Positions 10,237 to 21,257 of a stretch of DNA of 64,000 nt are shown in pieces (the stretch's first letter is position 1; the number at the start of each line of letters is the position of its first letter). The notes beneath the pieces are model-generated. The model was not told the origin of the DNA. It searched no databases and worked only from the letters and a program-made list of their open reading frames with translations. The stretch covers positions 1,488,001 through 1,552,000 of the forward strand of contig NZ_CP104302.1 in assembly GCF_025215495.1 (NCBI RefSeq). The letters run 5' to 3'. The stretch is from Mycolicibacterium brumae. GTDB lineage: Bacteria > Actinomycetota > Actinomycetes > Mycobacteriales > Mycobacteriaceae. The translations under genes were made by a program, and so were the position numbers.

Positions 10237-12048
10237 ATGCCCGCGATGCTGCGCCGGCTGCGAGGCAAATCCGCCGCGGCCGAGGACGCCGCCGAGGAAC
10301 CCGACGAGGCCCGAGCCGAATCGACCGAGACGGGGAAAACCCCGGCCGCGGAGGCCCCGGCGCGGCGGCTGCACCTGCGCAACGCCCGGTTCGTGGCCTG
10401 GCTCGGCAAGCCGCTGACCTCATTCCACCTGGTCATCGCGATCGCCGGGCTGCTGATAACCCTCGGCCTGATCATGGTGCTCTCGGCGTCCGGGGTGAAG
10501 TCCTACGACATCGACGGCACCCCCTGGCTGATCTTCGGCAAGCAGGTGATGTGGACGGTCATCGGCCTGTTCGCGTTCTGGATCGCGCTGCGGATGCCGG
10601 TCGGCTTCATCCGCCGGGCCTCGCTGCCGTTCTTCTGCTTCACCATCCTGCTGCTGATCCTGGTGCTCATTCCGGGCATCGGCACGCTGTCCAACGGCTC
10701 CCGCGGCTGGTTCGTGGTGGGGCCGATGTCCATGCAGCCCTCGGAGCTGGCCAAGGTCGCCTTCGCCATCTGGGGCGCGCACCTGCTGGCCACCCGGCGC
10801 ACCAAGCACGCCTCGCTGCGCCAGATGCTCATCCCGCTGATCCCCGCGGCCGCCATCGCCTGCACGCTGATCGTCGCGCAGCCCGACCTCGGGCAGACCG
10901 TGTCGATGGCCATCATCCTGATCGGCCTGCTCTGGTTCGCCGGGCTGCCGCTGAAGGTCTTCGTCACCTCGCTGGGCGCGATGGTGAGCCTGGCCGCGGT
11001 GATGGCGCTGTCCGCCGGCTACCGGTCCACCCGGGTGCGGTCCTGGCTGGATCCCAGCTCCGACGCCCAGGGCGCCGGCTACCAGGCCCGGCAGTCGAAG
11101 TTCGCGCTGGCCAACGGCGGGGTGTTCGGCGAGGGCCTGGGCCAGGGCACCGCGAAGTACAACTATCTGCCCAACGCGCACAACGACTTCATCTTCGCCA
11201 TTGTCGGCGAGGAGCTGGGCTTCATCGGCGCCCTGGGCCTGCTGCTGCTGTTCGCGCTGTTCGCCTACACCGGCCTGCGCATCGCGCGCCGCTCGGTGGA
11301 CCCGTTCCTGCGGCTGCTGACCGCCACCACCACACTGTGGATCATCGGCCAGTCCTTCATCAACGTCGGCTATGTGCTTGGCCTGCTGCCGGTCACCGGG
11401 CTGCAGCTGCCGCTGATCTCGGCCGGCGGCACGTCGACGGCCACCACGCTGGTGATGATCGGGCTGATGGCCAATGCCGCCCGCCACGAACCCGAGGCGG
11501 TGGCCGCGCTGCGGGCCGGCCGCGACGACCGGATGAACCGCTTCCTGCGGCTGCCGCTACCGGTGCCCTACGACCCGAAGCTGCTCGACTCGGGCAAGCC
11601 CAAGGCCCGGCCGAAGCCCGCGCCTGCGGCCAAGCCCGTCAAACCGGCCAAGGCGGTGGCCAAGGCCCCGGCCCGCCGGCCGGCCAAGACCCCGCCGCCG
11701 GGGGCGCGGCGGCGACCGGCGCCGGAACGCGGCGAAACCCGAAGTTCGACCCGGCGCGGCGTCGCCGAACGCCAGGGCCGGCCGGAGCGGTCGGCCGAGC
11801 GTCGGGAACCCGCCCGCCGGGATCCGGCGCGCCGAGAACCCGCCCGTCGCGACCCCAGTCGCCGGGAGCCCGCCCGCGCGCAGACCCGCACCGGCAAAGC
11901 GGCGTCGGCCAGATCCGCTAAGGTCGGCTCGACGGGAACCGGGCGCGCGCAGCGCGCCGGCGGCGCCCGCGACTACGGCGACCTGCCGCCTGCTGGACTC
12001 CGCCAGCCGCGTGGCAGACGCACTCTGGAAGGTCAGCGTTACGGGTGA
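10237..12048 (+). CDS. ftsW: Septal glycosyltransferase FtsW (SEDS family)
   Basis: Polytopic SEDS protein polymerising lipid II with FtsI. 603 residues: a charged Glu/Ala N-terminus (1-60), about ten transmembrane segments (70-415), and a long basic Pro/Ala/Arg cytoplasmic tail (~440-603). Family blocks include [21 protein letters not shown] and [20 protein letters not shown]. The tail holds [20 protein letters not shown] tandem repeats, longer than in enterobacterial FtsW but in keeping with the extended tails of mycobacterial FtsW, where the tail contacts FtsZ. Five bases after murD; the stop overlaps murG. Confidence 0.95.
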   Translation: MPAMLRRLRGKSAAAEDAAEEPDEARAESTETGKTPAAEAPARRLHLRNARFVAWLGKPLTSFHLVIAIAGLLITLGLIMVLSASGVKSYDIDGTPWLIFGKQVMWTVIGLFAFWIALRMPVGFIRRASLPFFCFTILLLILVLIPGIGTLSNGSRGWFVVGPMSMQPSELAKVAFAIWGAHLLATRRTKHASLRQMLIPLIPAAAIACTLIVAQPDLGQTVSMAIILIGLLWFAGLPLKVFVTSLGAMVSLAAVMALSAGYRSTRVRSWLDPSSDAQGAGYQARQSKFALANGGVFGEGLGQGTAKYNYLPNAHNDFIFAIVGEELGFIGALGLLLLFALFAYTGLRIARRSVDPFLRLLTATTTLWIIGQSFINVGYVLGLLPVTGLQLPLISAGGTSTATTLVMIGLMANAARHEPEAVAALRAGRDDRMNRFLRLPLPVPYDPKLLDSGKPKARPKPAPAAKPVKPAKAVAKAPARRPAKTPPPGARRRPAPERGETRSSTRRGVAERQGRPERSAERREPARRDPARREPARRDPSRREPARAQTRTGKAASARSAKVGSTGTGRAQRAGGARDYGDLPPAGLRQPRGRRTLEGQRYG

Positions 12049-13202
12049 ACGAGGCGGTCAACTCCGCGGCCGCCGCCGGCGGTCCGGCCATCTCGGTCGT
12101 GCTCGCCGGGGGTGGCACGGCCGGACATGTGGAACCCGCGATGGCGGTCGCCGACGCGCTGCGCTCGATCGACCCCCGGGTCCGGATCACCGCGCTGGGC
12201 ACCGAACGCGGCCTGGAAACCCGGCTGGTCCCGCAGCGCGGCTATGACCTGCGGCTGATCACCCCGGTTCCGCTGCCCCGCAAACTCAACGCCGACCTGG
12301 CCCGGTTGCCGCTGCGGGTGCGCCGCGCGGTCCGGGAGACCCGCGCGGTGTTCGACGACGTGCGCGCCGACGTGGTCATCGGCTTCGGCGGCTACGTCGC
12401 CCTGCCGGCCTACCTGGCCGCCCGCGGCGGCCTGCGCCGCAACCGCGTCCCGGTGCTCATCCACGAGGCCAACGCCCGGGCCGGCATCGCCAACAAGGTC
12501 GGCGCCCGCGGCGCGACCGAGGTGCTGGCCGCGCTGCCGGACTGCGGTCTGGCCGGCGCCGAGGTGGTCGGCATGCCGGTGCGCGCCGCCATCGCCGAAC
12601 TGGACCGCCCCGGCCTGCGCGCGGCCGCCCGCGCGCACTTCGGCTTCGCCCCCGACGCCCGGGTGCTGCTGGTCTTCGGCGGCTCCCAGGGCGCGGCGTC
12701 GCTGAACCGGGCGGTCTCCGGCGCGGCCGCCGACCTGGCCGCCCGCGGCGTCTCGGTGCTGCACGCGCACGGCCCGAAGAACACCCTGGAACTGCCCGAA
12801 CCCGCCGCCGGGGACCCGCCGTATGTCGCCGTCGGGTACCTGGACCGGATGGACCTGGCGTACGCCGCCGCGGATCTGGTGATCTGCCGGTCCGGGGCGA
12901 TGACCGTCGCCGAGGTGTCCGCCGTCGGGCTGCCCGCGGTGTATGTGCCGCTGCCGATCGGCAACGGCGAACAGCGGCTCAACGCCCTGCCGGTGGTCGG
13001 CGGCGGCGGTGGGCTGCTCGTCGACGACGCCGAACTGTCCCCGGCCTATGTCGCCGGACCGGTCGCCGACCTGCTCACCGACGACGCGCGACTGGCCGCC
13101 ATGACCTCCGCGGTGGCGGCCATCGCCGCCGGCGACGCGGCCGGCCGGGTCGCCGGCGCCGCGCTGGACATCGCGGTGGCGAACCGGGAGAAGAATCGAT
13201 GA
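12045..13202 (+). CDS. murG: Lipid II synthase MurG (GlcNAc transferase)
   Basis: Membrane-associated GT28 enzyme adding GlcNAc to lipid I. 385 residues from GTG 12045, overlapping the ftsW stop. The N-terminal [18 protein letters not shown] contains the glycine-rich GGTxGHxxP loop, [13 protein letters not shown] is the second glycine-rich stretch, and the C-terminal domain has [12 protein letters not shown] and [25 protein letters not shown] for UDP-GlcNAc binding. The stop overlaps the murC ATG. Confidence 0.96.
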   Translation: MNEAVNSAAAAGGPAISVVLAGGGTAGHVEPAMAVADALRSIDPRVRITALGTERGLETRLVPQRGYDLRLITPVPLPRKLNADLARLPLRVRRAVRETRAVFDDVRADVVIGFGGYVALPAYLAARGGLRRNRVPVLIHEANARAGIANKVGARGATEVLAALPDCGLAGAEVVGMPVRAAIAELDRPGLRAAARAHFGFAPDARVLLVFGGSQGAASLNRAVSGAAADLAARGVSVLHAHGPKNTLELPEPAAGDPPYVAVGYLDRMDLAYAAADLVICRSGAMTVAEVSAVGLPAVYVPLPIGNGEQRLNALPVVGGGGGLLVDDAELSPAYVAGPVADLLTDDARLAAMTSAVAAIAAGDAAGRVAGAALDIAVANREKNR

Positions 13203-14632
13203 GCGCACCGCTGCCCGAGGAACTGTCCCGGGTGCACATGGTCGGCATCGGCGGCGCCGGCATGTCCGGTATCGCGCGGATCCTGCTGGACCGCGGCGCC
13301 GCGGTGTCCGGCTCCGACGCCAAGGAGTCCCGCGGCGTGCGGGCGTTGTCCGCGCGCGGCGCGTCGGTGCGGATCGGCCACGACGCGTCGTCGCTGGACC
13401 TGCTGCCCGGCGGGCCGACCGCGGTCATCACCACCCACGCCGCCATCCCCAAGGACAATCCCGAGCTGGTCGAGGCGCGCCGCCGCGGCATCCCGGTGAT
13501 CCTGCGCCCGGTGGTGCTGGCCAAGCTGATGAGTGGGCTGACCCGGCTGCTGGTCACCGGCACCCACGGCAAGACGACCACCACCTCGATGTTGATCGTC
13601 GCTCTGCAGCACGCCGGCGCCGACCCGTCGTTCGCCGTCGGCGGTGACCTGGGCGAGGCCGGCACCAACGCCCACCACGGCAGCGGGTCGATCTTCGTGG
13701 CCGAGGCCGACGAGAGCGACGGCTCGCTGCTGGAATACCGCCCGGACGTCGCGGTGGTCACCAATATCGAAGCCGACCACCTCGACCATTTCGGCAGCGC
13801 GCAGGCCTACAGCGACGTCTTCGACGCGTTCACCGAACGGATCGAACCCGGCGGCGCGCTGGTGGTCTGCGCCGACGACCCGGGCGCGGCCGCGCTGGCC
13901 GTGCGCGCCGCGGACCGCGGGGTCCGGGTGCTGGCCTACGGCAGCGACGCCGGTCTGCTGGACGGGAAGCTGGAGTTGGCCGGCGAACTGGTGAGCTGGC
14001 AGCAGCAGGGCACCGGCGCGGTCGCCGAGATCGCGCTGGCCGGCCAGTCCCATCACCGGGCGCTGCGGTTGGCGGTGCCCGGCCGGCATATGGCGCTCAA
14101 CGCCCTCGGCGCGGTGCTGGCCGCCTGCGCGGCCGGCGCCCCGGTGGACCTGGTGCTGGAGGGGTTGTCCGGTTTCGAGGGCGTGCGCCGGCGTTTCGAG
14201 CTGGTCGGCAGCGCCGGCGGGGTCCGGGTGTTCGACGACTACGCCCACCATCCCACCGAGGTGCGCGCGGTGCTGTCCGCGCTGGGCACCCTCACCGAGC
14301 AGAGCGGCGGCGGCCGGGTCATCGCGGTGTTCCAACCGCATTTGTATTCGCGCACAAAGGCTTTCGCCGAGGAGTTCGCCGCCGCCCTGGATCTGGCGGA
14401 CCGGGTTTTCGTGCTCGACGTGTACGCCGCCCGGGAGCAGCCGCTGCCCGGGATCAGCGGGGCGACCATCGCCGACCGGGTCGGCGTCCCGGTCGGCTAC
14501 CTGCCGGATTTCTCGGCGGCGGCCGAGCAGGTGGCGCGGGTGGCGGTCCCCGGCGACGTGGTGGTGACCATGGGCGCCGGTGACGTGACCATGCTCGGAC
14601 CGGAGATCCTGTCCGCGCTGGAAGCCCGGTGA
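13199..14632 (+). CDS. murC: UDP-MurNAc:L-alanine ligase MurC
   Basis: First Mur ligase step, joining L-Ala to UDP-MurNAc. 477 residues from ATG 13199 (ATGA overlap with murG). The N-terminal [17 protein letters not shown] nucleotide fold is followed by the ATP loop [13 protein letters not shown] with its lysine at 125, [10 protein letters not shown] and [11 protein letters not shown]. Length is normal and no defect was seen. Confidence 0.97.
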   Translation: MSAPLPEELSRVHMVGIGGAGMSGIARILLDRGAAVSGSDAKESRGVRALSARGASVRIGHDASSLDLLPGGPTAVITTHAAIPKDNPELVEARRRGIPVILRPVVLAKLMSGLTRLLVTGTHGKTTTTSMLIVALQHAGADPSFAVGGDLGEAGTNAHHGSGSIFVAEADESDGSLLEYRPDVAVVTNIEADHLDHFGSAQAYSDVFDAFTERIEPGGALVVCADDPGAAALAVRAADRGVRVLAYGSDAGLLDGKLELAGELVSWQQQGTGAVAEIALAGQSHHRALRLAVPGRHMALNALGAVLAACAAGAPVDLVLEGLSGFEGVRRRFELVGSAGGVRVFDDYAHHPTEVRAVLSALGTLTEQSGGGRVIAVFQPHLYSRTKAFAEEFAAALDLADRVFVLDVYAAREQPLPGISGATIADRVGVPVGYLPDFSAAAEQVARVAVPGDVVVTMGAGDVTMLGPEILSALEAR

Positions 14633-15573
14633 TGTCGGAGCCTTCCGAGCCGCCTGAGGGTCCGGCCGGCGAGGAGCCGTCGCCGCAGCCACCCGAGGCC
14701 GAAGCGGCCGAGCAGGCCGAGCAGGCTGAGGCGGCGGGGGAGTCCGGGACCGCCGACTTCGAGGGCCCGCGACGGCGGGCTCGGCGCGAACGCGAGGAGC
14801 GCCGCGCGCTGGCCGAGAAGGCCCGCGCCCTGGAGCTCGCCCGGCTGGAGGCCAAGCGCAAGGCGCACGCGGTGGCAGAACCGTCGGCCGCGGGACCCTC
14901 GCGGGGCATGGTCCGCGGGTTCAAGGCCGCGGTGCTGGGGGTGCTGGCCGCCGCGGTCATCGTCGGGCTGGGGCTGGTGCTCTACTTCACCCCGCTGATG
15001 TCGGTGCGCGACATCGTCGTCGTCGGCGTCGGGGAGGTCACCCGCGAGCAGGTGGTGGAGGCCGCCGCGGTGCCGCTGGAAACCCCGCTGCTGCAGGTCG
15101 ACACCGATGCGGTGGCCGCCCGGGTGGCCGGCATCCGCCGGGTGGCCAGCGCGCGGGTCAAGCGCGAGTACCCGTCGTCGCTGCGGATCACCATCGCCGA
15201 GCGGGCGCCGATCGCGATGCGCGATTTCCCCGACGGCCCGCGGCTCTATGACCGCGACGGGGTGGACTTCACCTCGATCGCGCCGCCGCTGAACCTGCCG
15301 TATCTGGATGTGGACAATCCGGGACCCAACGATCCGCCGACTCAGGCCGCGCTCGAAGTGCTGGGCTCGCTGGGCCCCGACATCGCCGGTCAGGTGGGCC
15401 GGGTCGCCGCGCCGTCGGTGTCCTCGGTCACGTTGATCCTGACCGACGGGCGGGTGGTGATCTGGGGCGGCGCCGACCGGACCCGGGAGAAGGCCGCCAA
15501 GCTGGGCCCGCTGCTGACTCAGCCGGGTCACACCTACGACGTGTCCAGCCCGGATCTGGCGACCGTCAGGTAA
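14629..15573 (+). CDS. ftsQ: Cell division protein FtsQ
   Basis: 314 residues. An acidic then Arg/Glu-rich cytoplasmic N-terminus (about 1-95) precedes a single membrane helix (about 103-124, [23 protein letters not shown]). The extracytoplasmic POTRA domain follows at once ([21 protein letters not shown]...) and then the FtsQ domain with [19 protein letters not shown]. FtsQ bridges FtsL/FtsB-type proteins to the divisome. GTG 14629 overlaps the murC stop; ATG 14632 is an equally possible start one codon later. Confidence 0.94.
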   Translation: MMSEPSEPPEGPAGEEPSPQPPEAEAAEQAEQAEAAGESGTADFEGPRRRARREREERRALAEKARALELARLEAKRKAHAVAEPSAAGPSRGMVRGFKAAVLGVLAAAVIVGLGLVLYFTPLMSVRDIVVVGVGEVTREQVVEAAAVPLETPLLQVDTDAVAARVAGIRRVASARVKREYPSSLRITIAERAPIAMRDFPDGPRLYDRDGVDFTSIAPPLNLPYLDVDNPGPNDPPTQAALEVLGSLGPDIAGQVGRVAAPSVSSVTLILTDGRVVIWGGADRTREKAAKLGPLLTQPGHTYDVSSPDLATVR

Positions 15574-15745
15574 AAAAACTCCGACACTCCGGCGCGCCTG
15601 CGCGATGGCCGGTCCCGGTCGCCCTACGGTTCTGGGCATACGGAACAACTTGACATAACTCTAAGCCTATGGTTGAGGTTGAGGGTTTTGGCAGAGGGTT
15701 TCACCCGCAGGACACCGGCAAAATCTCCCTGGGAGGAAGACGATA
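15574..15745 (+). promoter_or_regulatory. ftsQ-ftsZ intergenic region with likely ftsZ promoter
   Basis: This 172-nt spacer is the only sizeable non-coding gap in the ftsI-ftsZ stretch and is less GC-rich than its surroundings. It contains TTGACA at 15650-15655 followed by AT-richer sequence, a tandem TTGAGG-TTGAGG word near 15673-15685, and a strong ribosome site GGGAGGAAG just before the ftsZ ATG. Mycobacterial ftsZ is known to be driven partly from this spacer. A matching -10 box cannot be assigned with confidence by eye. Confidence 0.6.
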
Positions 15746-16918
15746 ATGACCCCCCCGCACAATTACCTCGCCGTCATCAAGGTGGTCGGCATCGGCGGCG
15801 GCGGCGTCAACGCCGTCAACCGAATGATCGAGCAGGGACTCAAGGGCGTTGAGTTCATCGCGATCAACACCGACGCCCAGGCGCTGCTGATGAGCGACGC
15901 CGACGTCAAGCTCGACGTCGGCCGGGACTCCACCCGCGGCCTCGGCGCTGGCGCCGATCCGGAGGTGGGCCGCAAGGCCGCCGAGGACGCCAAGGACGAG
16001 ATCGAGGAGCTGCTGCGCGGCGCCGACATGGTGTTCGTCACCGCGGGTGAGGGCGGCGGCACCGGCACCGGTGGCGCCCCGGTGGTGGCCTCCATCGCGC
16101 GCAAGCTGGGCGCGCTGACCGTCGGTGTGGTCACCCGGCCGTTCTCCTTCGAGGGCAAGCGTCGCTCCAACCAGGCTGAGAACGGCATCAACGCGCTGCG
16201 GGAGAGCTGCGACACCCTGATCGTCATTCCGAACGACCGGCTGCTGCAGATGGGCGACGCCGCCGTCTCGCTGATGGACGCGTTCCGCAGCGCCGACGAG
16301 GTGCTGCTCAACGGCGTGCAGGGCATCACCGACCTGATCACCACCCCGGGCCTGATCAACGTCGACTTCGCCGACGTCAAGGGCGTGATGAGCGGCGCGG
16401 GCACCGCCCTGATGGGCATCGGCGCCGCCCGCGGCGACGGCCGGGCGCTCAAGGCCGCCGAGATGGCGATCAACTCCCCGCTGCTGGAGGCCTCGATGGA
16501 CGGCGCGCAGGGTGTGCTGCTGTCGGTGGCCGGCGGCTCCGACCTGGGCTTGTTCGAGATCAACGAGGCCGCCTCGCTGGTCCAGGACGCCGCGCACCAG
16601 GACGCCAACATCATCTTCGGCACGGTGATCGACGATTCCCTCGGCGACGAGGTGCGGGTCACCGTCATCGCCGCCGGATTCGAAGCCGGATCGCCCACCC
16701 GCAAGCCCGAGGGAGGCGCCGCCGCCGGCGGCCTGTTCGGCGCCGCCCGCGCCGGAGCCGTCAACCCCGCGCCGGCCGGCGCCGGGCAGCCCGCCACGGT
16801 GTTCGAGCCGGCCGACCCGGCCAGCTCCCCGCACCGCACCAACGGCCACACCGTCACGGTGGGCGGTGGCGGCGACGATGACGACGACGTCGACGTCCCG
16901 CCGTTCATGCGGCACTGA
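15746..16918 (+). CDS. ftsZ: Cell division GTPase FtsZ
   Basis: Tubulin-like GTPase forming the cytokinetic ring. 390 residues. [16 protein letters not shown] is near the N-terminus, the tubulin signature GGGTGTGG is at residues 103-110, and the T7 synergy loop region NVDFADVK is near 210. The C-terminal linker is Gly/Ala/Pro-rich and ends with an acidic run and the conserved [14 protein letters not shown] tail that binds SepF, FtsW and others. Start ATG 15746 follows a clear GGGAGGAAG ribosome site. Confidence 0.98.
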   Translation: MTPPHNYLAVIKVVGIGGGGVNAVNRMIEQGLKGVEFIAINTDAQALLMSDADVKLDVGRDSTRGLGAGADPEVGRKAAEDAKDEIEELLRGADMVFVTAGEGGGTGTGGAPVVASIARKLGALTVGVVTRPFSFEGKRRSNQAENGINALRESCDTLIVIPNDRLLQMGDAAVSLMDAFRSADEVLLNGVQGITDLITTPGLINVDFADVKGVMSGAGTALMGIGAARGDGRALKAAEMAINSPLLEASMDGAQGVLLSVAGGSDLGLFEINEAASLVQDAAHQDANIIFGTVIDDSLGDEVRVTVIAAGFEAGSPTRKPEGGAAAGGLFGAARAGAVNPAPAGAGQPATVFEPADPASSPHRTNGHTVTVGGGGDDDDDVDVPPFMRH

Positions 16919-16925
16919 CCTGCCG

Positions 16926-17645
16926 GTGAGCGTGCAGATCCGCCGGGTCACCACCACCCGCGCGGGCGGGCAGTCCGTCGCGCCGTTCGACACCTTCAAC
17001 CTCGGCGACCACGTCGGCGACGACCCGCTGGCCGTCGCGGCGAACCGGGCCCGACTGGCCGACCGGATCGGGTTGGCGCCGGAGCGCGTCATCTGGATGA
17101 ACCAGGTGCACGGCGATTCGGTGGCCACCGTCGACGGTCCGCGGGCCGAGGCGGTCGACGGGGTCGACGCCCTGGTCACCACCACGGCCGGCCTGGCGCT
17201 GGCCGTCATCACCGCCGACTGCGTGCCCGTGCTGCTCGGCGACGCGCGCGCCGGCGTCATTGGCGCCGCGCACGCCGGCCGGGTCGGGGCGGCCGCCGGG
17301 GTGGTCGCCCGCACCGTCGAGGCGATGGTGGCCGCCGGCGCGCGCCCCGCCGACATCTCGGCGTTCCTCGGCCCGGCGGTCAGCGGCGCGAACTACGAGG
17401 TTCCCGCGCAGATGGCCGATGAGGTCGAGAGCGCGCTGCCGGGCAGTCGCGTCACCACCCCTTCCGGCACGCCAGGGCTGGACCTGCGCGCCGGAATCGC
17501 CGCGCAGCTGCGCTCACTCGGAGTGGGCGCGGTCGACATCGACCCGCGTTGCACGGTCGCCGACCCGACGTTGTTCAGCCACCGCCGCGACGGGACTGCC
17601 GCCGGCGGCACCGGCCGGCTGGCGTCGCTGGTGTGGATGCAGTGA
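16926..17645 (+). CDS. pgeF: Peptidoglycan editing factor PgeF / YfiH-family protein
   Basis: 239 residues from GTG 16926, seven bases after ftsZ; the longer frame overlaps ftsZ and is unlikely. Family features: NLGDHVGDD, the NQVHGDSV histidine, [10 protein letters not shown] with the metal-binding cysteine and [15 protein letters not shown] with a second histidine. YfiH/DUF152 proteins have purine nucleoside phosphorylase/deaminase activity in vitro and in E. coli edit wrongly built UDP-MurNAc-L-Ser precursors. The latter would fit its place among the mur genes. The stop overlaps yggS (GTGA). Confidence 0.9.
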   Translation: MSVQIRRVTTTRAGGQSVAPFDTFNLGDHVGDDPLAVAANRARLADRIGLAPERVIWMNQVHGDSVATVDGPRAEAVDGVDALVTTTAGLALAVITADCVPVLLGDARAGVIGAAHAGRVGAAAGVVARTVEAMVAAGARPADISAFLGPAVSGANYEVPAQMADEVESALPGSRVTTPSGTPGLDLRAGIAAQLRSLGVGAVDIDPRCTVADPTLFSHRRDGTAAGGTGRLASLVWMQ

Positions 17646-18472
17646 GCGATCAGCGCCGCGAGGAGCTGGCCCGGGCGCTGGCCGCGCTGCGGCGCCGGCT
17701 GGACGAGGCGGCCCGGGCGGCCGGCCGGGACCCGCGGGACGTCGGATTGTTGCCTGTCACAAAGTATTTCCCCGGCACGGACATCGAGATCCTGGCCGGG
17801 CTCGGGTGCCGGGAGTTTGGGGAGGCGCGCGATCAGGAGGCGTCGGCGAAGATCGCCGCGCTGGCCGGTCGACTGCCCGACGGGGTGCGCTGGCACATGA
17901 TCGGCCGGCTGCAGCGCAACAAGGCGCGCTCGGTGGCGCTCTGGGCCGACGTCGTGCATTCGGTGGACTCGGTTCGGCTGGCCAACGCGCTGGGCGCCGC
18001 GGCCGCCGCGGCCCTGGGCGACGGGCGGCGCCGCGCGCCGCTGCAGGCCTACGTGCAGGTGAGTCTGGACAGCGACACCGCGCGCGGCGGTGTGCCGATC
18101 GACGAGCCGGACGCGGTCGACGAGGTGTGCGACGCGGTGGCCGGCGCGGCGGGGCTGAGGCTGGCCGGGCTGATGGCGGTGCCACCGGTCGGCGCCGACC
18201 CGGACCGGGCGTTCGGGCGGCTGGCCGACGAGCGCCGGCGGGTGTGCGCGCGGCATCCGAGTGCCGTCGGGTTGTCGGCCGGCATGTCCGGCGATCTGGA
18301 ATCGGCGGTCAAACACGGCTCGACGTGTGTGCGTGTCGGAACCGCGTTAATGGGGAATCGCCCGCTAACGTCACCGGCAGTAGTCACTCCAGTCACATCT
18401 TCATCACGTACATCAGAACGAAATCCGGGTTCCCCGGCGCCGCCGCTCTTTCCAGAAGGGTCAACACAATGA
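17642..18472 (+). CDS. yggS: YggS/PLPBP-family pyridoxal phosphate homeostasis protein
   Basis: 276 residues from GTG 17642. Single-domain PLP-binding barrel without known catalytic activity, involved in vitamin B6 and amino acid homeostasis. LLPVTKYFP places the Schiff-base lysine at residue 41; [20 protein letters not shown] and [28 protein letters not shown] are hallmark blocks. The family fold ends at about residue 240; a Ser/Thr/Pro-rich tail of ~30 residues ([18 protein letters not shown]...) then runs on until the stop overlaps the sepF ATG. The tail may simply be untrimmed former spacer. Confidence 0.93.
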   Translation: MSDQRREELARALAALRRRLDEAARAAGRDPRDVGLLPVTKYFPGTDIEILAGLGCREFGEARDQEASAKIAALAGRLPDGVRWHMIGRLQRNKARSVALWADVVHSVDSVRLANALGAAAAAALGDGRRRAPLQAYVQVSLDSDTARGGVPIDEPDAVDEVCDAVAGAAGLRLAGLMAVPPVGADPDRAFGRLADERRRVCARHPSAVGLSAGMSGDLESAVKHGSTCVRVGTALMGNRPLTSPAVVTPVTSSSRTSERNPGSPAPPLFPEGSTQ

Positions 18473-19119
18473 GCACTTTGCACAAGGTCAAGGCCTACTT
18501 CGGCATGGCGCCGTTGGAGGACTACGAGGACGAGTACTACGACGACGAGCGCGGCGCGCGCGGCGGCTACGGCCGCCGCGGCGAGCGGTTCGCCGACGAC
18601 TACGACCGCGGTCCCCGCTACGAGCACGAGTACGCCGAGGAGCGCCGCGAGCCGGAGTACGCCCCGGCCGGTGGTGGCTACCGCGGCGGCTACGACGACG
18701 ACCCGCGCTACCACGCGCCGCGCGAGTTCGACCGCCCGTCGGCGCCGCCGTCGCAGCGGTTCGCCCCGCTGCACGGATCGACTCGCGGCGCGCTGGCGAT
18801 GGACCCGCGCCGCATGCAGACCCTGTTCGAGGAAGGCAGCCCGCTGTCGAAGATCACCACGCTGCGTCCGAAGGACTACAGCGAAGCCCGCACCATCGGC
18901 GAGCGGTTCCGCGACGGCACGCCGGTGATCATGGACCTGGTGACCATGGACAACGCCGACGCCAAGCGGCTGGTCGACTTCGCCGCCGGCCTGGCCTTCG
19001 CGCTGCGCGGCTCCTTCGACAAGGTCGCCACCAAGGTGTTCCTGCTGTCGCCGGCCGACGTCGAGGTCACCCCCGAGGAGCGCCGCCGGATGGCCGAGGC
19101 GGGCTTCTACTCGCGCTGA
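18469..19119 (+). CDS. sepF: Cell division protein SepF
   Basis: 216 residues from ATG 18469. The N-terminus [13 protein letters not shown] is the membrane-binding amphipathic helix. A long flexible linker rich in Asp, Glu, Arg, Gly and Tyr (about 15-115) leads to the conserved SepF domain: [29 protein letters not shown] through [11 protein letters not shown]. SepF anchors and bundles FtsZ in actinobacteria, which lack FtsA. A strong hairpin follows at 19134-19164. Confidence 0.96.
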   Translation: MSTLHKVKAYFGMAPLEDYEDEYYDDERGARGGYGRRGERFADDYDRGPRYEHEYAEERREPEYAPAGGGYRGGYDDDPRYHAPREFDRPSAPPSQRFAPLHGSTRGALAMDPRRMQTLFEEGSPLSKITTLRPKDYSEARTIGERFRDGTPVIMDLVTMDNADAKRLVDFAAGLAFALRGSFDKVATKVFLLSPADVEVTPEERRRMAEAGFYSR

Positions 19120-19133
19120 CTAGGTAGTCTGGG

Positions 19134-19164
19134 AACCGGCCGGGGCCAACCGCCCCGGCCGGTT
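19134..19164 (+). terminator. Strong GC hairpin after sepF
   Basis: A perfect 12-bp stem, AACCGGCCGGGG (19134-19145) with CCCCGGCCGGTT (19153-19164), encloses a 7-nt loop. It sits 14 nt after the sepF stop. There is no clean U-tract, as is common for mycobacterial terminators. It probably ends or attenuates the ftsZ-sepF transcript before yggT. Confidence 0.75.
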
Positions 19165-19205
19165 CGCGTTCTCATCGCCCAGCCCCACGGAAGAGGAAAT
19201 AGCCG

Positions 19206-19499
19206 GTGCCGATCGTCTTCGAAATAGTGGGCTTTGCGCTGTTCTTGTTCTGGCTGCTGCTGATCGCGCGGATCGTCATCGAGTTCATCCGCACCTTCAG
19301 CCGGGACTGGCAGCCGCGCGGATTCACCGTGGTGGTGCTCGAGGTGATCCTGACGGTCACCGATCCGCCGGTGAAGCTGCTGCGCCGGGTGATCCCGCCG
19401 CTGAACATCGGCAGCGTGCGGCTGGACCTGTCGGTGATGGTGCTGCTGCTGGTGGCCTTCATCGGCATGCAGCTGGCCTTCGGCGCTTCCATGCGCTGA
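19206..19499 (+). CDS. YggT-family membrane protein
   Basis: 97 residues with two hydrophobic segments (about 5-27 and 75-95). The YggT pattern of an N-terminal helix, RIVIEFIRTF and the conserved TDPPVKLLRRVIPPLNIGSVRLDLS is present. The gene lies between sepF and wag31, as in other mycobacteria. Function is not firmly established; members are linked to membrane or osmotic homeostasis and division. Start GTG 19206 follows GAAGAGGAAAT. Confidence 0.9.
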   Translation: MPIVFEIVGFALFLFWLLLIARIVIEFIRTFSRDWQPRGFTVVVLEVILTVTDPPVKLLRRVIPPLNIGSVRLDLSVMVLLLVAFIGMQLAFGASMR

Positions 19500-19667
19500 G
19501 CCTTCTGTGAAAATCGTTCTTATTTATCCCGCAGTTTCGGAACCGGCGGGTCTGATGTGACAGGATGGACGCCAGTTACGATACGGACGGTAGCAACTGG
19601 CAAAGTTGCTCTATCGTTCTAAACTCGCAGACCGGTCCGACCGCAACAACTGGCAAGGGGTCAGAGA
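19500..19667 (+). promoter_or_regulatory. wag31 upstream region
   Basis: This 168-nt spacer is AT-richer than the flanking genes. It holds two copies of AACTGGCAA (near 19595 and 19646), a further CCAGTTAC, and a short inverted repeat GCAAC...GTTGC around 19594-19610. TATCGTTCTAAAC near 19612-19624 could contain a -10 element. wag31 has its own promoter in mycobacteria; exact boxes cannot be fixed by eye. Confidence 0.4.
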
Positions 19668-20432
19668 ATGCCGCTCACACCCGCCGACGTGCACAACGTC
19701 GCCTTCAGCAAGCCGCCGATCGGCAAGCGTGGCTACAACGAGGACGAGGTGGACGCCTTCCTCGATCTGGTGGAAGCCGAATTGACCCGGCTGGTCGAGG
19801 AGAACGCCGATCTGCGTCAGCGGGTTGGCGAGCTCGACCAGGAGGTCGTCTCGGCCCGCAGCGGCGGCGCCGCCGTCGCCGCCCCGGTCTACAGCGAGCC
19901 GGCGCCCGCGCCCGCGCCCGCCTATGAGTCGGTGCCCGGCGAGGAGGCGCACGTCAAGGCCGCCAAGGTGCTGGCCCTGGCCCAGGACACCGCGGACCGC
20001 CTGACCGGCGGCGCCCGCGATGAGGCCAATAAGATGCTGGCCGACGCCCGCGCCAACGCCGACGCGTTGGTCACCGAGGCGCAGGCCACCGCCGACGCCA
20101 CGCTGGCCGACGCCCGGTCGCGCGCCGAGGCCACCCTCGCCGACGCGCAGAGCCGCTCGGAGACCCAGCTGCGTCAGGCCCAGGAGAAGGCCGACGCCCT
20201 GCAGGCCGACGCCGAGCGTAAGCACGCCGAGATCATGGGCACCATCAACCAGCAGCGCACCGTGCTGGAAGGCCGGCTGGAGCAGCTGCGCACCTTCGAG
20301 CGCGAGTACCGCACCCGGCTCAAGACCTACCTGGAGTCCCAGCTCGAGGAGCTGGGCCAGCGCGGCTCGGCCGCCCCGGTCGATTCCGGCGCCGGCGAGG
20401 GTGGCTACAACCAGTTCAATCGGGGCAACTAG
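19668..20432 (+). CDS. wag31: Polar growth protein Wag31 (DivIVA)
   Basis: 254 residues. The N-terminal DivIVA domain [20 protein letters not shown] with [18 protein letters not shown] is essentially the mycobacterial sequence. A short Pro/Ala linker (about 65-88) is followed by a long coiled coil (about 90-230) with repeated [22 protein letters not shown] segments. Wag31 marks the poles and recruits the elongation machinery; it is essential and phosphorylated in M. tuberculosis. A ribosome site AAGGGG lies upstream. Confidence 0.97.
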   Translation: MPLTPADVHNVAFSKPPIGKRGYNEDEVDAFLDLVEAELTRLVEENADLRQRVGELDQEVVSARSGGAAVAAPVYSEPAPAPAPAYESVPGEEAHVKAAKVLALAQDTADRLTGGARDEANKMLADARANADALVTEAQATADATLADARSRAEATLADAQSRSETQLRQAQEKADALQADAERKHAEIMGTINQQRTVLEGRLEQLRTFEREYRTRLKTYLESQLEELGQRGSAAPVDSGAGEGGYNQFNRGN

Positions 20433-20488
20433 CCTGGTGGGCGTCCGCCGGATGACCCGCGGGCGCCTAGGGAAGGGATGATCAGGCA

Positions 20489-21076
20489 ATGTTGATCGTT
20501 GCGCTGGTTCTCGCCGTCATCGGCCTGGCCGCTCTGGTCACCGCTGTGGTCACCAGCAATGAGCTAGTCGCGTGGGTCTGCATCGGCTCCAGTGTGCTCG
20601 GCGTGATCCTGCTGATCATCGACGCGATCCGCGAGCGCACCCGCGCCGAGGCCGGGTATGAGCCCGCCGCCGACGCCAGCGCCGGCGGGACCTTCAACGC
20701 CGAGAACGCCGACGAGGCCATCCCCGCCGAGGCCGCCATCGCCGAGGGCGCCACCATGGACGACCCCGAGGTGCCGGTGGAGACCGTCGAGCTGGCCGAC
20801 GACGCCGAGGAGCCCGTCGCCGAGGAATCCGCCGAGCCGGTGGACGAGTCGGCCGAGGAACCGGCTGAGGCCACCGAGGAAGCCGAGGAGCCGGTGGAAT
20901 CCAGCGCGGAGCAGCTCGCCGACGAGGTGCCCTCCCCGCAAGCCGAAGCCCTCGAAACCGACGAGGTCGAGGCGCAAGAAGCCGAAGCCGCGGCCGACGA
21001 GGCGTCCGATGAGGCCGCCGATCAGGTCGAGGCCCAGGTTGAGGCCGACGAGGTCGAGGCCGCCGACGAGAAGTAA
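20489..21076 (+). CDS. Small two-helix membrane protein with long acidic tail
   Basis: 195 residues. Two hydrophobic helices (about 2-22 and 28-46, then the basic stop RERTR) precede a ~140-residue tail dominated by Glu, Ala, Asp and Val with no Lys or Arg until the last residue. A gene for a small transmembrane protein sits next to wag31 in other mycobacteria, and this matches its position and N-terminus. The extreme acidic tail makes it longer than I would expect. Function unknown; perhaps envelope-associated. No terminator was identified after it; the 181 nt up to 21257 hold no convincing gene. Confidence 0.75.
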   Translation: MLIVALVLAVIGLAALVTAVVTSNELVAWVCIGSSVLGVILLIIDAIRERTRAEAGYEPAADASAGGTFNAENADEAIPAEAAIAEGATMDDPEVPVETVELADDAEEPVAEESAEPVDESAEEPAEATEEAEEPVESSAEQLADEVPSPQAEALETDEVEAQEAEAAADEASDEAADQVEAQVEADEVEAADEK

Positions 21077-21257
21077 CCCGCGCTCGTACCTCAGGGCGTT
21101 GATCCCGGGTCGCGGACCAGTGTTGCGAACCCGGTCAGTGACGATCCGCGGACCAGTTGCATGTCCTCCATAATCAAGAATCTGTCCCACAGAATCAAGA
21201 TCGGAGCGTGCCTGCTGAGGAAACCGCCTCGGGCCGTGAAGAACTGATCGAGGTTCG

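Noticed and set aside
17260..18468. Upstream extension of the sepF frame over pgeF and yggS
   Set aside because: Overlaps two solid genes; the SepF N-terminal helix begins exactly at ATG 18469.
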